A stretch of 64,000 nucleotides of DNA, taken from assembly GCF_002795805.1 (NCBI RefSeq), contig NZ_CP018799.1:2349001-2413000 (forward strand), in the 5' to 3' direction. The notes under the pieces were generated by a model, which saw only the letters and a list, made by a program, of their open reading frames with translations, did no database searches and had not been told where the DNA came from. How positions within the stretch are numbered: position 1 is the first letter of the stretch; the number at the start of each line of letters is the position of its first letter. Shown piece after piece: positions 44,299-52,822 of the stretch. The translations under genes and the position numbers were made by a program. The DNA comes from Mariprofundus aestuarium (lineage in GTDB: Bacteria > Pseudomonadota > Zetaproteobacteria > Mariprofundales > Mariprofundaceae).

Positions 44299-44567
44299 TA
44301 CTGCTCCTCTCCGAAGCGGTTATTCACCAGTGTTTCTATGGCATCCAGTGCTGCATCTGCATCCTTGCCTTCGGCTCGAAGCCCAAGCTCTGTGCCTTTG
44401 CATGCAGCCAGCATCATGATGCCCATAATGCTTTTGGCATTCACCTCGATCTCACCCTTGATGAGCATCACCTCGCAGTCAAAAGAGCCTGCCTTGGTTG
44501 CCAGCTTGGCCGAGGCTCGCGCATGCAGCCCCAGCTTGTTCTGTATTCTGATCAGCCGCTCAGCCAC
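44298..44567 (-). CDS. ptsH: Phosphocarrier protein HPr
   Basis: 89 aa. KLGLHARASAK carries the phospho-His and AKSIMGIMMLAA the regulatory Ser that HPr kinase modifies. Both sites intact. Its 3' end abuts ptsI and its 5' end overlaps the EIIA gene by 8 nt. Confidence 0.93.
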   Translation of the reverse strand: MAERLIRIQNKLGLHARASAKLATKAGSFDCEVMLIKGEIEVNAKSIMGIMMLAACKGTELGLRAEGKDADAALDAIETLVNNRFGEEQ

Positions 44568-44979
44568 GTCCTTTACCGCCAGGCCGTGTTATATGTGGCA
44601 CGACACGCATGTAGTGCCGCCCTGATTCCACCACCTGGGCTGCAAGTTCCGGGAGATCCTTTATCGACTTACGCAACGTTGCCGCCTTGATCAGTAGAGG
44701 CAGGTTGAATCCTGACACCACCTCAACGCGCCCCATCTCAAGTGCGCCCATCGCTACATTGCAGGGGGTGCCACCAAACATATCGGCCAGCAGCAATACG
44801 CCCTTGCCGACATCGCAGGCTCGAATGCGCAACTCCAATATAGCGGAGAGATCTTCCGGGGCGTTGTCGTTCAACACATCCAGTGTTTCAATCAGTGGCT
44901 GCTCACCGACAACATGTTCAAGCGCCTTGCGCATTTCAGAGGCGATGCCGGCATGGCCGACCAACACAATCCCAATCAT
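44560..44979 (-). CDS. Mannose-family PTS EIIA protein
   Basis: 139 aa. IGIVLVGHAGIASEMRKALEHV has the phosphorylatable His9 of EIIA-Man, and LLLADMFGGTPCNVAM is the family motif. No EIIB/C/D partner is present, so it probably acts as a phospho-sensor. It overlaps rapZ by 4 nt. Confidence 0.9.
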   Translation of the reverse strand: MIGIVLVGHAGIASEMRKALEHVVGEQPLIETLDVLNDNAPEDLSAILELRIRACDVGKGVLLLADMFGGTPCNVAMGALEMGRVEVVSGFNLPLLIKAATLRKSIKDLPELAAQVVESGRHYMRVVPHITRPGGKGRG

Positions 44980-45857
44980 GAAACGACTCCTGTCTGATCG
45001 GCATGCCTGCGCTCAACAATAGCCAGCTCCCTGTGTTGTATAACCGGCAGTGCCAGGCCTTCCCGGTTCAGCCAGTCGGCCAGCTGTTCAGCCATATAAA
45101 CCGAGCGGTGGCGACCCCCGCTACAGCCGAAAGCCACAGTAAAATACTGCTTGCGCTCCTTGAGAACCATCGGCCAGGAGTAGGCAAACCATTGCCGGAT
45201 ACGCTCCTGCGCCTCCTTTACCTCACTGCTGCTCTGCAGAAACTCAATTACCTCAGCATCACGACCGGTCTGCTGCGCCAATTCGGGCACATAGTGTGGG
45301 TTGGGGAGAAATCGCATATCGAACACCATATCAGCCACAGCCGGCAGGCCATGCTTGTAACTGAATGACATCACCGTGCAGTTCATCCGGTGGCTTTTAG
45401 ATTCTGGCTTATGCCAGAACAGCTCGGCACTCTCGGCCAGCTCGTAAGGCGTAAGATAGCTACTGTCGAGAACAAGATCAGCGATATTCCGGATCGGCAG
45501 CAGGCTCTCCCGCTCCTTGCGGATCGAATCCATTAAGTCGACACCTGCCGGAAACGGGTGCCTGCGCTTAACAGTGGAGAAACGGCGCTGCAGCACCTTG
45601 TCTTCGGCCTCGACGAACAGCATCTGCCACTCATATTCAGCCAGCGTCTCTTTAACCGTGGCGCAGATGGCATTGGCAGGAAAACCGCTGCGTGCATCGA
45701 GGCAGACTGCGGCCGGCCGTTTACGCGTATGCATAATCATCGACCATTCACGCAGCATCTCCAGCGGCAGGTTGTCGGTACAGAAGAAACCCGCATCCTC
45801 CAGCGCATGCAGTACAGTACTCTTGCCTGCTCCGGAAAGGCCACTAATCAGAAGCAT
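44976..45857 (-). CDS. rapZ: RNase adapter / nucleotide-binding protein RapZ
   Basis: 293 aa. The Walker A loop SGLSGAGKSTVLHALED, the family stretch DAGFFCTDNLPLEM, and the C-terminal FGCSGGRHRSVYMAEQLA are all present. In E. coli RapZ directs GlmZ to RNase E and controls amino-sugar synthesis; the family also binds nucleotides. Here it lies inside the hprK-PTS run. Confidence 0.93.
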   Translation of the reverse strand: MLLISGLSGAGKSTVLHALEDAGFFCTDNLPLEMLREWSMIMHTRKRPAAVCLDARSGFPANAICATVKETLAEYEWQMLFVEAEDKVLQRRFSTVKRRHPFPAGVDLMDSIRKERESLLPIRNIADLVLDSSYLTPYELAESAELFWHKPESKSHRMNCTVMSFSYKHGLPAVADMVFDMRFLPNPHYVPELAQQTGRDAEVIEFLQSSSEVKEAQERIRQWFAYSWPMVLKERKQYFTVAFGCSGGRHRSVYMAEQLADWLNREGLALPVIQHRELAIVERRHADQTGVVS

Positions 45858-45859
45858 TG

Positions 45860-46804
45860 TTAGCCACCTCTCTGAATACGATCCTGCAATGACTGCACAA
45901 ATGCCTCGCCGCTATGAATCCCACGCTGCTTAAGCAGCTGGTTGCGTGCTGCCACCTCAATCAGGATAGCCAACGAACGGCCGGTGCGAATCGGGATCGG
46001 TACACGGGCAATCCGAACCTCAAGAATTTCGGTCTCACTATCTTCGCCCAATACACGATCCTCGGCTGCCACCTGATCCCACGGCACCAGCTCAACGACA
46101 AGGCTGAGGCGCTTGGCATCTGTAATTGCGGCGGCTCCGTAGAGGTCGCGAATATTGAGGATACCCAGACCACGAATCTCCATATGATAGCGAAGCGTAT
46201 CGGGGCTGCGGCCAACGATAGCGGTCGGGCTTTTACGCGAGAATTCAACCATATCATCCGCAATCAGACGGCTACCACGGCTGATCAACTCCAGCCCCAC
46301 CTCACTTTTGCCAATGCCACTGGAGCCGGTAATCAGCACGCCAAGGCCGAAGATATCCATGTAAACACCGTGTTGATACACCACCGGCGCAAGACGATGG
46401 GAAAGATAGAGCATCATGTTGGTCATGAAGGTTGAGCTGGGAAATTCGGAAATAAGCAGCGGCGTATCTGTGCGCCTGGCTGCCTCAAGAATAATATCGG
46501 GCGGATTCTGGTTGCGGGTAATCACCACACCGGCAAGTCGCAGATCAAAAACCTCATTGACGACGCGCTTCTGCTCTTCCGCTGTTCGGGTGGCCAGATA
46601 GTTGAGTTCCGTTTTTCCGATCACCTGCAAACGGTAGTCACTGAGGTTTTCAAGAAACCCTGCAAATGCAAGTGAAGGCTTCTGGATGCGCGGATGGTCA
46701 ATATAACGATCCAGACCAGCCTCTCCGGTAAGCAGCCGTATCTTTGCAGCATCACCCTGTGCGGCCAGCAGTTCACGAATCGTGATGCGGCGGGCCTGCG
46801 CCAT
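45860..46804 (-). CDS. hprK: HPr kinase/phosphorylase
   Basis: 314 aa. The HprK P-loop GVLITGSSGIGKSEVGLELISRGSRLIADDMVEF, then the MEIRGLGILNIRDLYG signature. It phosphorylates Ser of HPr and reverses it. HprK in Gram-negatives is usually part of a regulatory PTS next to rpoN, as here. It is 2 nt from rapZ and touches ptsN. Confidence 0.94.
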   Translation of the reverse strand: MAQARRITIRELLAAQGDAAKIRLLTGEAGLDRYIDHPRIQKPSLAFAGFLENLSDYRLQVIGKTELNYLATRTAEEQKRVVNEVFDLRLAGVVITRNQNPPDIILEAARRTDTPLLISEFPSSTFMTNMMLYLSHRLAPVVYQHGVYMDIFGLGVLITGSSGIGKSEVGLELISRGSRLIADDMVEFSRKSPTAIVGRSPDTLRYHMEIRGLGILNIRDLYGAAAITDAKRLSLVVELVPWDQVAAEDRVLGEDSETEILEVRIARVPIPIRTGRSLAILIEVAARNQLLKQRGIHSGEAFVQSLQDRIQRGG

Positions 46805-47244
46805 TATCCCAGTCTCACCCGATCGGCAAACAGGGCAGCTACCTTCTCCCGGCTATCAGCCTGCATCACCTCTTCCCTGATACTCTCCTGCTGCAGCGTT
46901 CGGGCCAGTTGCGCCAGCAACTCAAGGTGCTGGCGATCATCAGAATCCGGCACCAGCAGCAGCACGGCAATATGCACAGGTTTGCCATCAATCGAATCGA
47001 AATCGACACCCTCTGGGTGTCTTGCCAGAGCCAGGACAGGCAAGGGAAGGTCGGGCATGCGCCCGTGGGGAATGGCCACACCATGGCCAATTCCGGTGCT
47101 GCCGAGTTGTTCGCGGGCCATGACGACCTCCATCACCCGATCCGGATCGATGGAGGTCAACATGTTGGCCAGTTCAGTAATCAGGGCCCGTTTACCACGG
47201 GCCTCTGAATCGAGCAGAACATGCTCGAACGTTAATAGCTCCAC
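46804..47244 (-). CDS. ptsN: PTS IIA-like nitrogen regulatory protein PtsN
   Basis: 146 aa. STGIGHGVAIPHGRMPDLPLPVLALARHPEGVDFDSIDGKPVHIAVLLLVP contains the phospho-His (AIPHGR). It is the output of the PTS-Ntr branch (potassium, nitrogen and sigma-54-related control in other species). It lies between hprK (1-nt overlap) and hpf. Confidence 0.93.
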   Translation of the reverse strand: MELLTFEHVLLDSEARGKRALITELANMLTSIDPDRVMEVVMAREQLGSTGIGHGVAIPHGRMPDLPLPVLALARHPEGVDFDSIDGKPVHIAVLLLVPDSDDRQHLELLAQLARTLQQESIREEVMQADSREKVAALFADRVRLG

Positions 47245-47265
47245 AAGAAGCTTACCTCCTCGCCA

Positions 47266-47829
47266 TTAAGCGGCTTCAGGCTCGATCCAGCTCAGAGCAC
47301 CGTCGGCGCGACGGTAAACCGCATTCAGCTGCTCAGTCTGTCCGTTGGTGAAGAAAATCAGGTCGCGGCTGCCGAGCTCAAGCTGCATCACAGCCTCATC
47401 CACACTCATCGGCTTGGCATCAATCTGCTCATGGCGCAATGTTTCATGCTGATGGTCTTCGGTCAGCTCTTCCTTCTCATGGGAGATATCGAGAACGCGA
47501 TGCGTCACCTTGATCTCACGGCCCTCTCGCTGGCCACCATTCTGATGGCGACGCAGTTTTGCACGATAGCGTTTGAGCTGACGATTCAGTTTATCGACAA
47601 CGCCGTCAATCGATGCATACATATCCTCTGTCTCGTGACTGCCGTGGATATTGATCCCACTGGCCTGCATGCTGACCTCACAACGCTGGCGAAATTTCTC
47701 GACCGACAATACAACATGAACATCCACGACATGGTCGAAAGAGTGTTTCAGGTGTTGCAGCTTATCGTTCACATACGCCTTGAGCGGGTCCGTGAGTTCT
47801 ACATGACGTCCGGTGATGGATACTTGCAT
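47266..47829 (-). CDS. hpf: Ribosome hibernation promoting factor, long form
   Basis: 187 aa. The N-terminal S30AE domain (VSITGRHVELTDPLKAYVNDKL) is followed by the C-terminal dimerisation tail (KPMSVDEAVMQLELGSRDLIFFTNGQTEQLNAVYRR). The long form pairs 70S ribosomes directly into 100S dimers. Good GGAGG site. A sigma-54-like promoter lies 70 bp upstream. Confidence 0.93.
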   Translation of the reverse strand: MQVSITGRHVELTDPLKAYVNDKLQHLKHSFDHVVDVHVVLSVEKFRQRCEVSMQASGINIHGSHETEDMYASIDGVVDKLNRQLKRYRAKLRRHQNGGQREGREIKVTHRVLDISHEKEELTEDHQHETLRHEQIDAKPMSVDEAVMQLELGSRDLIFFTNGQTEQLNAVYRRADGALSWIEPEAA

Positions 47830-47896
47830 AGTTGTTACCTCCGCTTGGATTGAATAGTAGTAGAAACTCTTATCCGGGTCTCCCTACTTTTGGAAA

Positions 47897-47912
47897 AGCA
47901 CTCCTGTTGCCT
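47897..47912 (-). promoter_or_regulatory. Candidate sigma-54 promoter for hpf-ptsN operon
   Basis: On the minus strand AGGCAACAGGAGTGCT has GG and GC 12 bp apart and fits TGGCAC-N5-TTGC loosely. It is ~60-70 bp before the hpf ATG. The upstream gene is rpoN. Confidence 0.35.
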
Positions 47913-47970
47913 TTCCGGTTTCATCGACAGCCAGTAGTTCGGCAATCGACTGCTGATGTTTAGATCAGCT

Positions 47971-49362
47971 TTAGCGTGATCTTCCGGCACGCCGCCGCTG
48001 GCTGCTCGGAGGCAGCCCCAACTGTTCGCGATACTTCGCAACTGTTCTTCGTGCTATCTCGATGCCCTCTGCCTGCAGGCGATCAGCAATCGCCTGATCC
48101 GAGATTGGCCTTCCCGGTGGCTCTGAGTCGATCAGCGCCTTGACCCGCTGCTGCACACGGTAAACCGAAATGGTACCGCCACCGCGTGTCGGTAAACCGG
48201 CCGAGAAGAAGCGCCGAAGCTCGATCATACCGATCGGTGTGTCAGCATACTTGCCGTTGGTAACGCGTGAAATTGTTGACTCGTGCAGCCCCACCTCTTC
48301 AGCAACATCCTGCAACGTCAAAGGCTTCAACCCCAGCACTCCGTACTCGAGAAAGGAGCGCTGGCGCTGAGCCAAGCATATTGCCACCTTCATCAGCGTT
48401 TCGCTACGCTGATCCAGCGCGTGCAGGAGCCATTTGGCCTCTTTCATCGCCTGACTCATAAACTCCTTATCCTTTCCGGTCCACTCATGCCCCTCCCAGC
48501 GCTCATCAAGTTTAATGCCGCGCCAACCCGAAGCGGGGACCTCCACCTCTATCTCGTTGCCGCTGGTACGACGGAAAATAATCTCGGGGCGGATATAGTA
48601 GTTGTTATTGCCACGCATGCCGTGGCCGGGGAATGGGTCAAGACGGCGCATGCGTGCACGGGCCTGAGCAATCATCTCATCAGAGCACTCTGCCTTTTTG
48701 GCAAGCTCCGCATCCGATCCAAAGAGCTCTTGTGAGAAATGGAGCAGCAGACGCTTCACCCAGAGGTCGATCTCTGATTCACCATCAAGCTGCATCAGCA
48801 GGCATTCGGTCAGATCACGGGCGCCCAATCCTGCAGGCTCAAGCTGATGAATCACCTCGATCAAGACCCTCTCGACGGTTTCACCATCGGTATCGATCTG
48901 CCCTTTCAACTCCGCGGCAAACTCAGCCGGGTCGTTGCGGAAGTAGCCATCATCATCGAGGGAATCGATCATGGCATGGGCAAGCTCCCGCTCGCTATCT
49001 TCCATGGGCTGACGATCCACCTGCTCATGCAGTGAGTCGCCAAGGTTTACCTCTCCCTGCCACATCTGTTCGCTATCAGGCATGTCATCACGGGTGGAGG
49101 CGGAATACATCGTCTCCCAACGATTATCACCCTGCTCCTTCCACTGCTCACGCTCATCGGCTTCACGGGCGCGATCCTGAGTCGCCGAATCGGCCGTAGT
49201 AAACGACTCCTGATCCATCTCCAGCAAAGGATTGGATTCGATCGACTCCTCAAGGTAGCTCTCCAGCTCCATACTGCTCATTGCCAGAACCTTGAGGCTC
49301 TGGGTCAATTGTGGAGTCAAAGCCAACCGTTGGCCAAGCTTATGGGAGAGTCTGGTTTCCAT
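47971..49362 (-). CDS. rpoN: RNA polymerase sigma-54 factor RpoN
   Basis: 463 aa. The N-terminal activator-interacting region (LGQRLALTPQLTQSLKVLAMSSMELESYLEE), an acidic linker, the core-binding domain, and the C-terminal RpoN box ARRTVAKYREQLGLP are all present. It is the sigma factor for NtrC-type promoters. The ~185-bp gap upstream to grxD shows no obvious feature. Confidence 0.95.
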   Translation of the reverse strand: METRLSHKLGQRLALTPQLTQSLKVLAMSSMELESYLEESIESNPLLEMDQESFTTADSATQDRAREADEREQWKEQGDNRWETMYSASTRDDMPDSEQMWQGEVNLGDSLHEQVDRQPMEDSERELAHAMIDSLDDDGYFRNDPAEFAAELKGQIDTDGETVERVLIEVIHQLEPAGLGARDLTECLLMQLDGESEIDLWVKRLLLHFSQELFGSDAELAKKAECSDEMIAQARARMRRLDPFPGHGMRGNNNYYIRPEIIFRRTSGNEIEVEVPASGWRGIKLDERWEGHEWTGKDKEFMSQAMKEAKWLLHALDQRSETLMKVAICLAQRQRSFLEYGVLGLKPLTLQDVAEEVGLHESTISRVTNGKYADTPIGMIELRRFFSAGLPTRGGGTISVYRVQQRVKALIDSEPPGRPISDQAIADRLQAEGIEIARRTVAKYREQLGLPPSSQRRRAGRSR

Positions 49363-49548
49363 TAAAAGTCAGTCAGCGCCATTAGAAAGTTATTGTCGTT
49401 CAGATTGTACAGTTGCTGCTGCGGAGAAAGTCCGCTCAAAGAGTCGTTTTTGAAATCCGAATAGAGTACCATCAACATCCTTGTTATAACTCAAATACCA
49501 CAGAATATCAAGCCAAAGATCTCCTGAACTGCAGCTTGCCTGAAGATG

Positions 49549-49875
49549 TTACGCTTCTTTTTTCAGCGGCGCCAGAAGTTCGGCCAACTCACCATTCTCC
49601 TGCATTTCCGTCACAATATCGCATCCGCCAATGAACTCGCCTTTGATATAAAGCTGTGGAATCGTCGGCCAATCCGAGTACTCCTTAATGCCCTGCCTTA
49701 CATTTTCATCAAGCAATATATTCACCGCAGCATACGGAATGTTGTAACTGGAGAGTATCCCGGCAACGCGCTGGGAAAAGCCACACTGTGGGAAATCAGG
49801 GGTTCCCTTCATGAACAGAACGATGTCGTTCCCTTTAACTACCTGATCGATCTGCTGCAACACGGTTTCACTCAT
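49549..49875 (-). CDS. grxD: Monothiol glutaredoxin Grx4 (GrxD)
   Basis: 108 aa from the ATG at 49875 (AAGGAG 5 nt upstream; the GTG at 49881 is too close to it). The active site CGFS is in FPQCGFSQRVAGIL; IPQLYIKGEFIGGCDIVTEM follows. It binds and transfers [2Fe-2S] clusters, typically with BolA-type partners. It starts 2 nt after the BolA-family gene. Confidence 0.93.
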   Translation of the reverse strand: MSETVLQQIDQVVKGNDIVLFMKGTPDFPQCGFSQRVAGILSSYNIPYAAVNILLDENVRQGIKEYSDWPTIPQLYIKGEFIGGCDIVTEMQENGELAELLAPLKKEA

Positions 49876-49877
49876 GC

Positions 49878-50111
49878 TCACTCCTTGGGGATCGAGGTTT
49901 TCAACGCCAATGCGTGAATCGCCTCTTTCATTTTGTCGCCCAGCGTGGCGTACACCATCTGATGCTGGGCAATGCGTGACTTGCCATTGAAGGCAGCGGA
50001 GACAACTTCCATCTCAAAATGGTCATGGCCGGAAAACAGGCGTACATCCACCTCAGCACCGGGAATTCCCTGCCGGACCAGCTCTGCAACTTCTTCAGGT
50101 GTCGGTGTCAT
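49878..50111 (-). CDS. BolA-family protein (IbaG-like)
   Basis: 77 aa. VDVRLFSGHDHFEMEVVSAAFNGKSRIAQHQMVYATLGDKM is the BolA core with the conserved His used to share a cluster with Grx4. It is co-transcribed with grxD, the usual partner. Confidence 0.9.
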   Translation of the reverse strand: MTPTPEEVAELVRQGIPGAEVDVRLFSGHDHFEMEVVSAAFNGKSRIAQHQMVYATLGDKMKEAIHALALKTSIPKE

Positions 50112-50149
50112 AAACGTCCTGTTGTAGGGGTTGAAATTTCAGCAGAAAC

Positions 50150-50226
50150 TGGTGGGCTCACCAGGACTCGAACCTGGAACCAACCGGTTATGAGCCGGTA
50201 GCGCTAACCAATTGCGCCATGAGCCC
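50150..50226 (-). tRNA. tRNA with CAU anticodon (Met or Ile2)
   Basis: 77 nt including encoded CCA, reading GGGCTCATGGCGCAATTGGT at the 5' end. Acceptor stem GGGCTCA/TGAGCCC, D-loop GCGCAATTGGTTAGCGC, a 5-bp anticodon stem ACCGG/CCGGT around loop CTCATAA (anticodon 50190-50192), and the T-arm GGTTCGAGTCC. CAU serves elongator Met or, if lysidinylated, Ile2; sequence alone does not settle it. Confidence 0.92.
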
Positions 50227-50368
50227 GTCGTTTCCGCACGAGGCGGGCAGACTAGGACGTATAATCCCGGACTGCAATCCCAAGAAGAGAATGAAATTGG
50301 CCGCTCCAGAAAGTGGTGCCAGCAACATTTGTGGCAAGGCAACCGATCAGCGCGTACAGTTCCCGCCC

Positions 50369-51697
50369 ATGAAACAGACCCTAGTCATCAAACCGACCCT
50401 ATTTACCGAGCTTAATCTTCCTGAATCGCTACTAAAAGGCATTGAGGAGCTTGGCTTTACGGAGATGACCGACGTTCAGCAGATTGCCTTGCCGATAACG
50501 CTGGCAGGCAAAGATGTTGCGGGCCAGGGACGTACCGGCACAGGCAAAACAGCCACATTTCTGATTACTGCAATCAATCGCCTGCTCACCACTGATCCTA
50601 AACCAGGACGCACCAATCATCATCCACGCGCCCTGATTATCGCACCAACGCGCGAGCTTGCAGTGCAAATCTCCGATGATGCTGCAAAGCTGGCAAAACA
50701 CACCGACCTGAAATTACATACCGTGTATGGCGGTGTTGATTATGAAAAGCAGCGACTGGGTTTTGAAAATGGTGTCGACATCCTGATCGGCACACCGGGC
50801 CGCCTGATTGATTACCTGAAAAAGCGGGTCTATTCACTTACCAAGGCCGACATGCTGATTATCGACGAGGCCGACCGCATGTTCGATCTCGGCTTCATCA
50901 ATGATCTACGCTTTATGCTGCACCGGCTGCCCAAGTACGACCAACGCCAGTCGCTGATGTTCTCGGCTACCCTTTCCCACCGTGTCCTGGAAATGGCCTA
51001 CGAGCACATGAATGAACCCGAGAAGCTGCGCGCCGAAGAGGGTGACCTCACCGCTTCCGGTATCACCGAATCGATGTACCACACCAGCATGGAGGATAAG
51101 TTCCCTCTACTGGTTCATCTGCTGCGTGAAGGCGATGTCAAACGCGGCATGATTTTCATTAACGAGAAGCGCACTGGTGAGCGTGTTGCCCGCAACCTCG
51201 CCCGCTACGGCTTTTCCGTCGGCATTCTCTCCGGTGATGTGCGCCAGCAGAAACGCACCCGAATCCTTGAGGATTTCACCAACGGCAAGCTGCAACTACT
51301 GGTTGCCACCGATGTTGCCAGCCGCGGCCTGCACATTGACGGGGTAACCCACGTATTCAATTACGATCTTCCGGAAGATGCAGAGAACTATGTCCACCGC
51401 ATTGGCCGCACCGCCCGTGCCGGCGCAAAAGGCACAGCCATCTCCTTCTCATGCGAGCGCTTCTGCTTTGGCCTGCCTGATATCGAGACCTACATCAGCC
51501 GCCAGGTTCCGATATGCCATATCGAGCATGAGATGCTGCAGATCGGCAAACCGTCCACTCCCGAGGCTACGGCTGAAGGGTTGAAAAAAGAGGATCAGGC
51601 TGAGAAACATGATCAGCCAAAGTCCGGTGGAAGGCCCGGCGGCAGACCCGGTGGAAACCGCAATGGTCGCGGGGGCCCGTCAAGAGGACGCCGCTAA
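50369..51697 (+). CDS. DEAD-box RNA helicase (RhlB-like)
   Basis: 442 aa from the ATG at 50369; an upstream ATG (50291) would add 26 unrelated residues. Motifs run in order: a Q-motif region ending QQIALPITLAGKDV, GRTGTGKT, PTRELA, IIDEADRMFDLGF, FSATLS, ATDVASRGLHIDGV and HRIGRTARAG. The tail is Gly/Arg-rich (GGRPGGRPGGNRNGRGG), typical of RNA binding. RhlB or a related helicase; RNase E partners not seen here. Confidence 0.92.
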   Translation: MKQTLVIKPTLFTELNLPESLLKGIEELGFTEMTDVQQIALPITLAGKDVAGQGRTGTGKTATFLITAINRLLTTDPKPGRTNHHPRALIIAPTRELAVQISDDAAKLAKHTDLKLHTVYGGVDYEKQRLGFENGVDILIGTPGRLIDYLKKRVYSLTKADMLIIDEADRMFDLGFINDLRFMLHRLPKYDQRQSLMFSATLSHRVLEMAYEHMNEPEKLRAEEGDLTASGITESMYHTSMEDKFPLLVHLLREGDVKRGMIFINEKRTGERVARNLARYGFSVGILSGDVRQQKRTRILEDFTNGKLQLLVATDVASRGLHIDGVTHVFNYDLPEDAENYVHRIGRTARAGAKGTAISFSCERFCFGLPDIETYISRQVPICHIEHEMLQIGKPSTPEATAEGLKKEDQAEKHDQPKSGGRPGGRPGGNRNGRGGPSRGRR

Positions 51698-51740
51698 AAA
51701 GGCGTCACATCAAGGGTAATCTGGTTCAGTCAGAGCATCC

Positions 51741-52085
51741 TCAGCGATTAACCTTGCCACCGCACTTGTCACAGGTCTCTACGGTTGTCAGGATTTTCTT
51801 GTTGGCCAGCATCTTCCTGCACGATTCGCAGAAGTAAAAACCCTTGAGGTTACTATAAACAATAACGAACAGTGCCGGTAGCAGAACCGCATAACCTTTC
51901 GGTGGAAACTCCAGCATATAGGCCAGCACCAGTAAGATGCCCGCCAGTCCGAAGATAATCATGGGCCACAGCTTTTTCTTAAGCTGAATATCGATATTGA
52001 TCGCAAACACGGCAAGCCTAGCCGTTATAAACAGAACCCAGAAGAAAACGCCAAAGAAAATCAGATCGCTTGTACTCACTACCAT
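51741..52085 (-). CDS. Membrane protein with C-terminal zinc ribbon
   Basis: 114 aa. Three hydrophobic helices (about 8-28, 41-60, 65-80) are followed by CESCRKMLANKKILTTVETCDKCGGKV, a two-CxxC zinc ribbon on the cytoplasmic side. No family recognised. Confidence 0.65.
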   Translation of the reverse strand: MVVSTSDLIFFGVFFWVLFITARLAVFAINIDIQLKKKLWPMIIFGLAGILLVLAYMLEFPPKGYAVLLPALFVIVYSNLKGFYFCESCRKMLANKKILTTVETCDKCGGKVNR

Positions 52086-52249
52086 CTACCCCGAAACCCA
52101 TGTATGGGTATCGCGCACACTAGTCCAACTGCCGCAACGACGGAACAAATAGAGTCCTGACCCCATTAGCATTCAGACAGCTTGATTCTGCACGTTATAT
52201 TTACAGGCGGGCCCAGGCCAAAGGTAATCTCTACCGTAGCTCGTTACTG

Positions 52250-52645
52250 TTAAAGCATGTCAGCCAGAGACTGCTCTTCCAGCACCTTCATGAACGCACG
52301 CCGTGCTTTATACAGCACACCCATCAGATGGCAGTTATCAATCAGAGGGCAGGTGTTGGTTTCACGGGAGAAGCACTCCTGTATGTTCATGTGCGGCTCC
52401 GTCAGACGGACCACATCAGCAATAAAAATATCTTCCGGTTTTTTTGCCATGCGCATGCCGCCGGACTTGCCGCGCACTGTCTGGATGAAACCGTGCATCC
52501 CCAGGTTATGCACCACCTTCACCATATGATTGCGCGACACACCATAATGCTCGGTAATCTCGGAAACAGTGACCAGACGATCCTGATTTTTAGCGATATA
52601 AAGCAGGGCCCGGAGTGAGTAATCGGTGTATGAGGTTAGCTGCAT
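52250..52645 (-). CDS. nsrR: Nitric-oxide-sensing Rrf2 repressor NsrR
   Basis: 131 aa from the ATG at 52645. Winged HTH (YTDYSLRALLYIAKNQ...VSEITEHYGVSRNHMVKVVHNLG) and the three cluster cysteines in ECFSRETNTCPLIDNC. It senses NO through an iron-sulfur cluster and represses NO-detoxification genes. It is divergent from hcp with an NsrR-like site between them. An in-frame extension to 52774 crosses that promoter and is unlikely. Confidence 0.9.
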   Translation of the reverse strand: MQLTSYTDYSLRALLYIAKNQDRLVTVSEITEHYGVSRNHMVKVVHNLGMHGFIQTVRGKSGGMRMAKKPEDIFIADVVRLTEPHMNIQECFSRETNTCPLIDNCHLMGVLYKARRAFMKVLEEQSLADML

Positions 52646-52688
52646 GATCGAAACATATATTCTATTGACAACAATTCCAACCATCCTT

Positions 52689-52711
52689 AACTTGCACCAC
52701 CAATGCATCTT
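52689..52711 (-). promoter_or_regulatory. Candidate NsrR operator
   Basis: Minus-strand AAGATGCATTG-G-TGGTGCAAGTT matches the AAGATGCATTT-n-AAATGCATCTT consensus at 10/11 and 6/11 positions. A further half-site, GATGCATTC, lies at 52783 near the hcp start. Confidence 0.55.
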
Positions 52712-52822
52712 TAAGAAAAGCAAAGGGCATTTGTAAAAAGTGGGCCCGGCGTTACAGACTCTAGCTTCTGACAATCACGCGGGATGCATTCACTTAATAT
52801 ATTATAGAGGAGTTAGCTGCTT

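Noticed and set aside
48633-49199. 188-aa plus-strand frame inside rpoN
   Set aside because: Antisense shadow with Pro/Arg/Ser-rich low-complexity composition.
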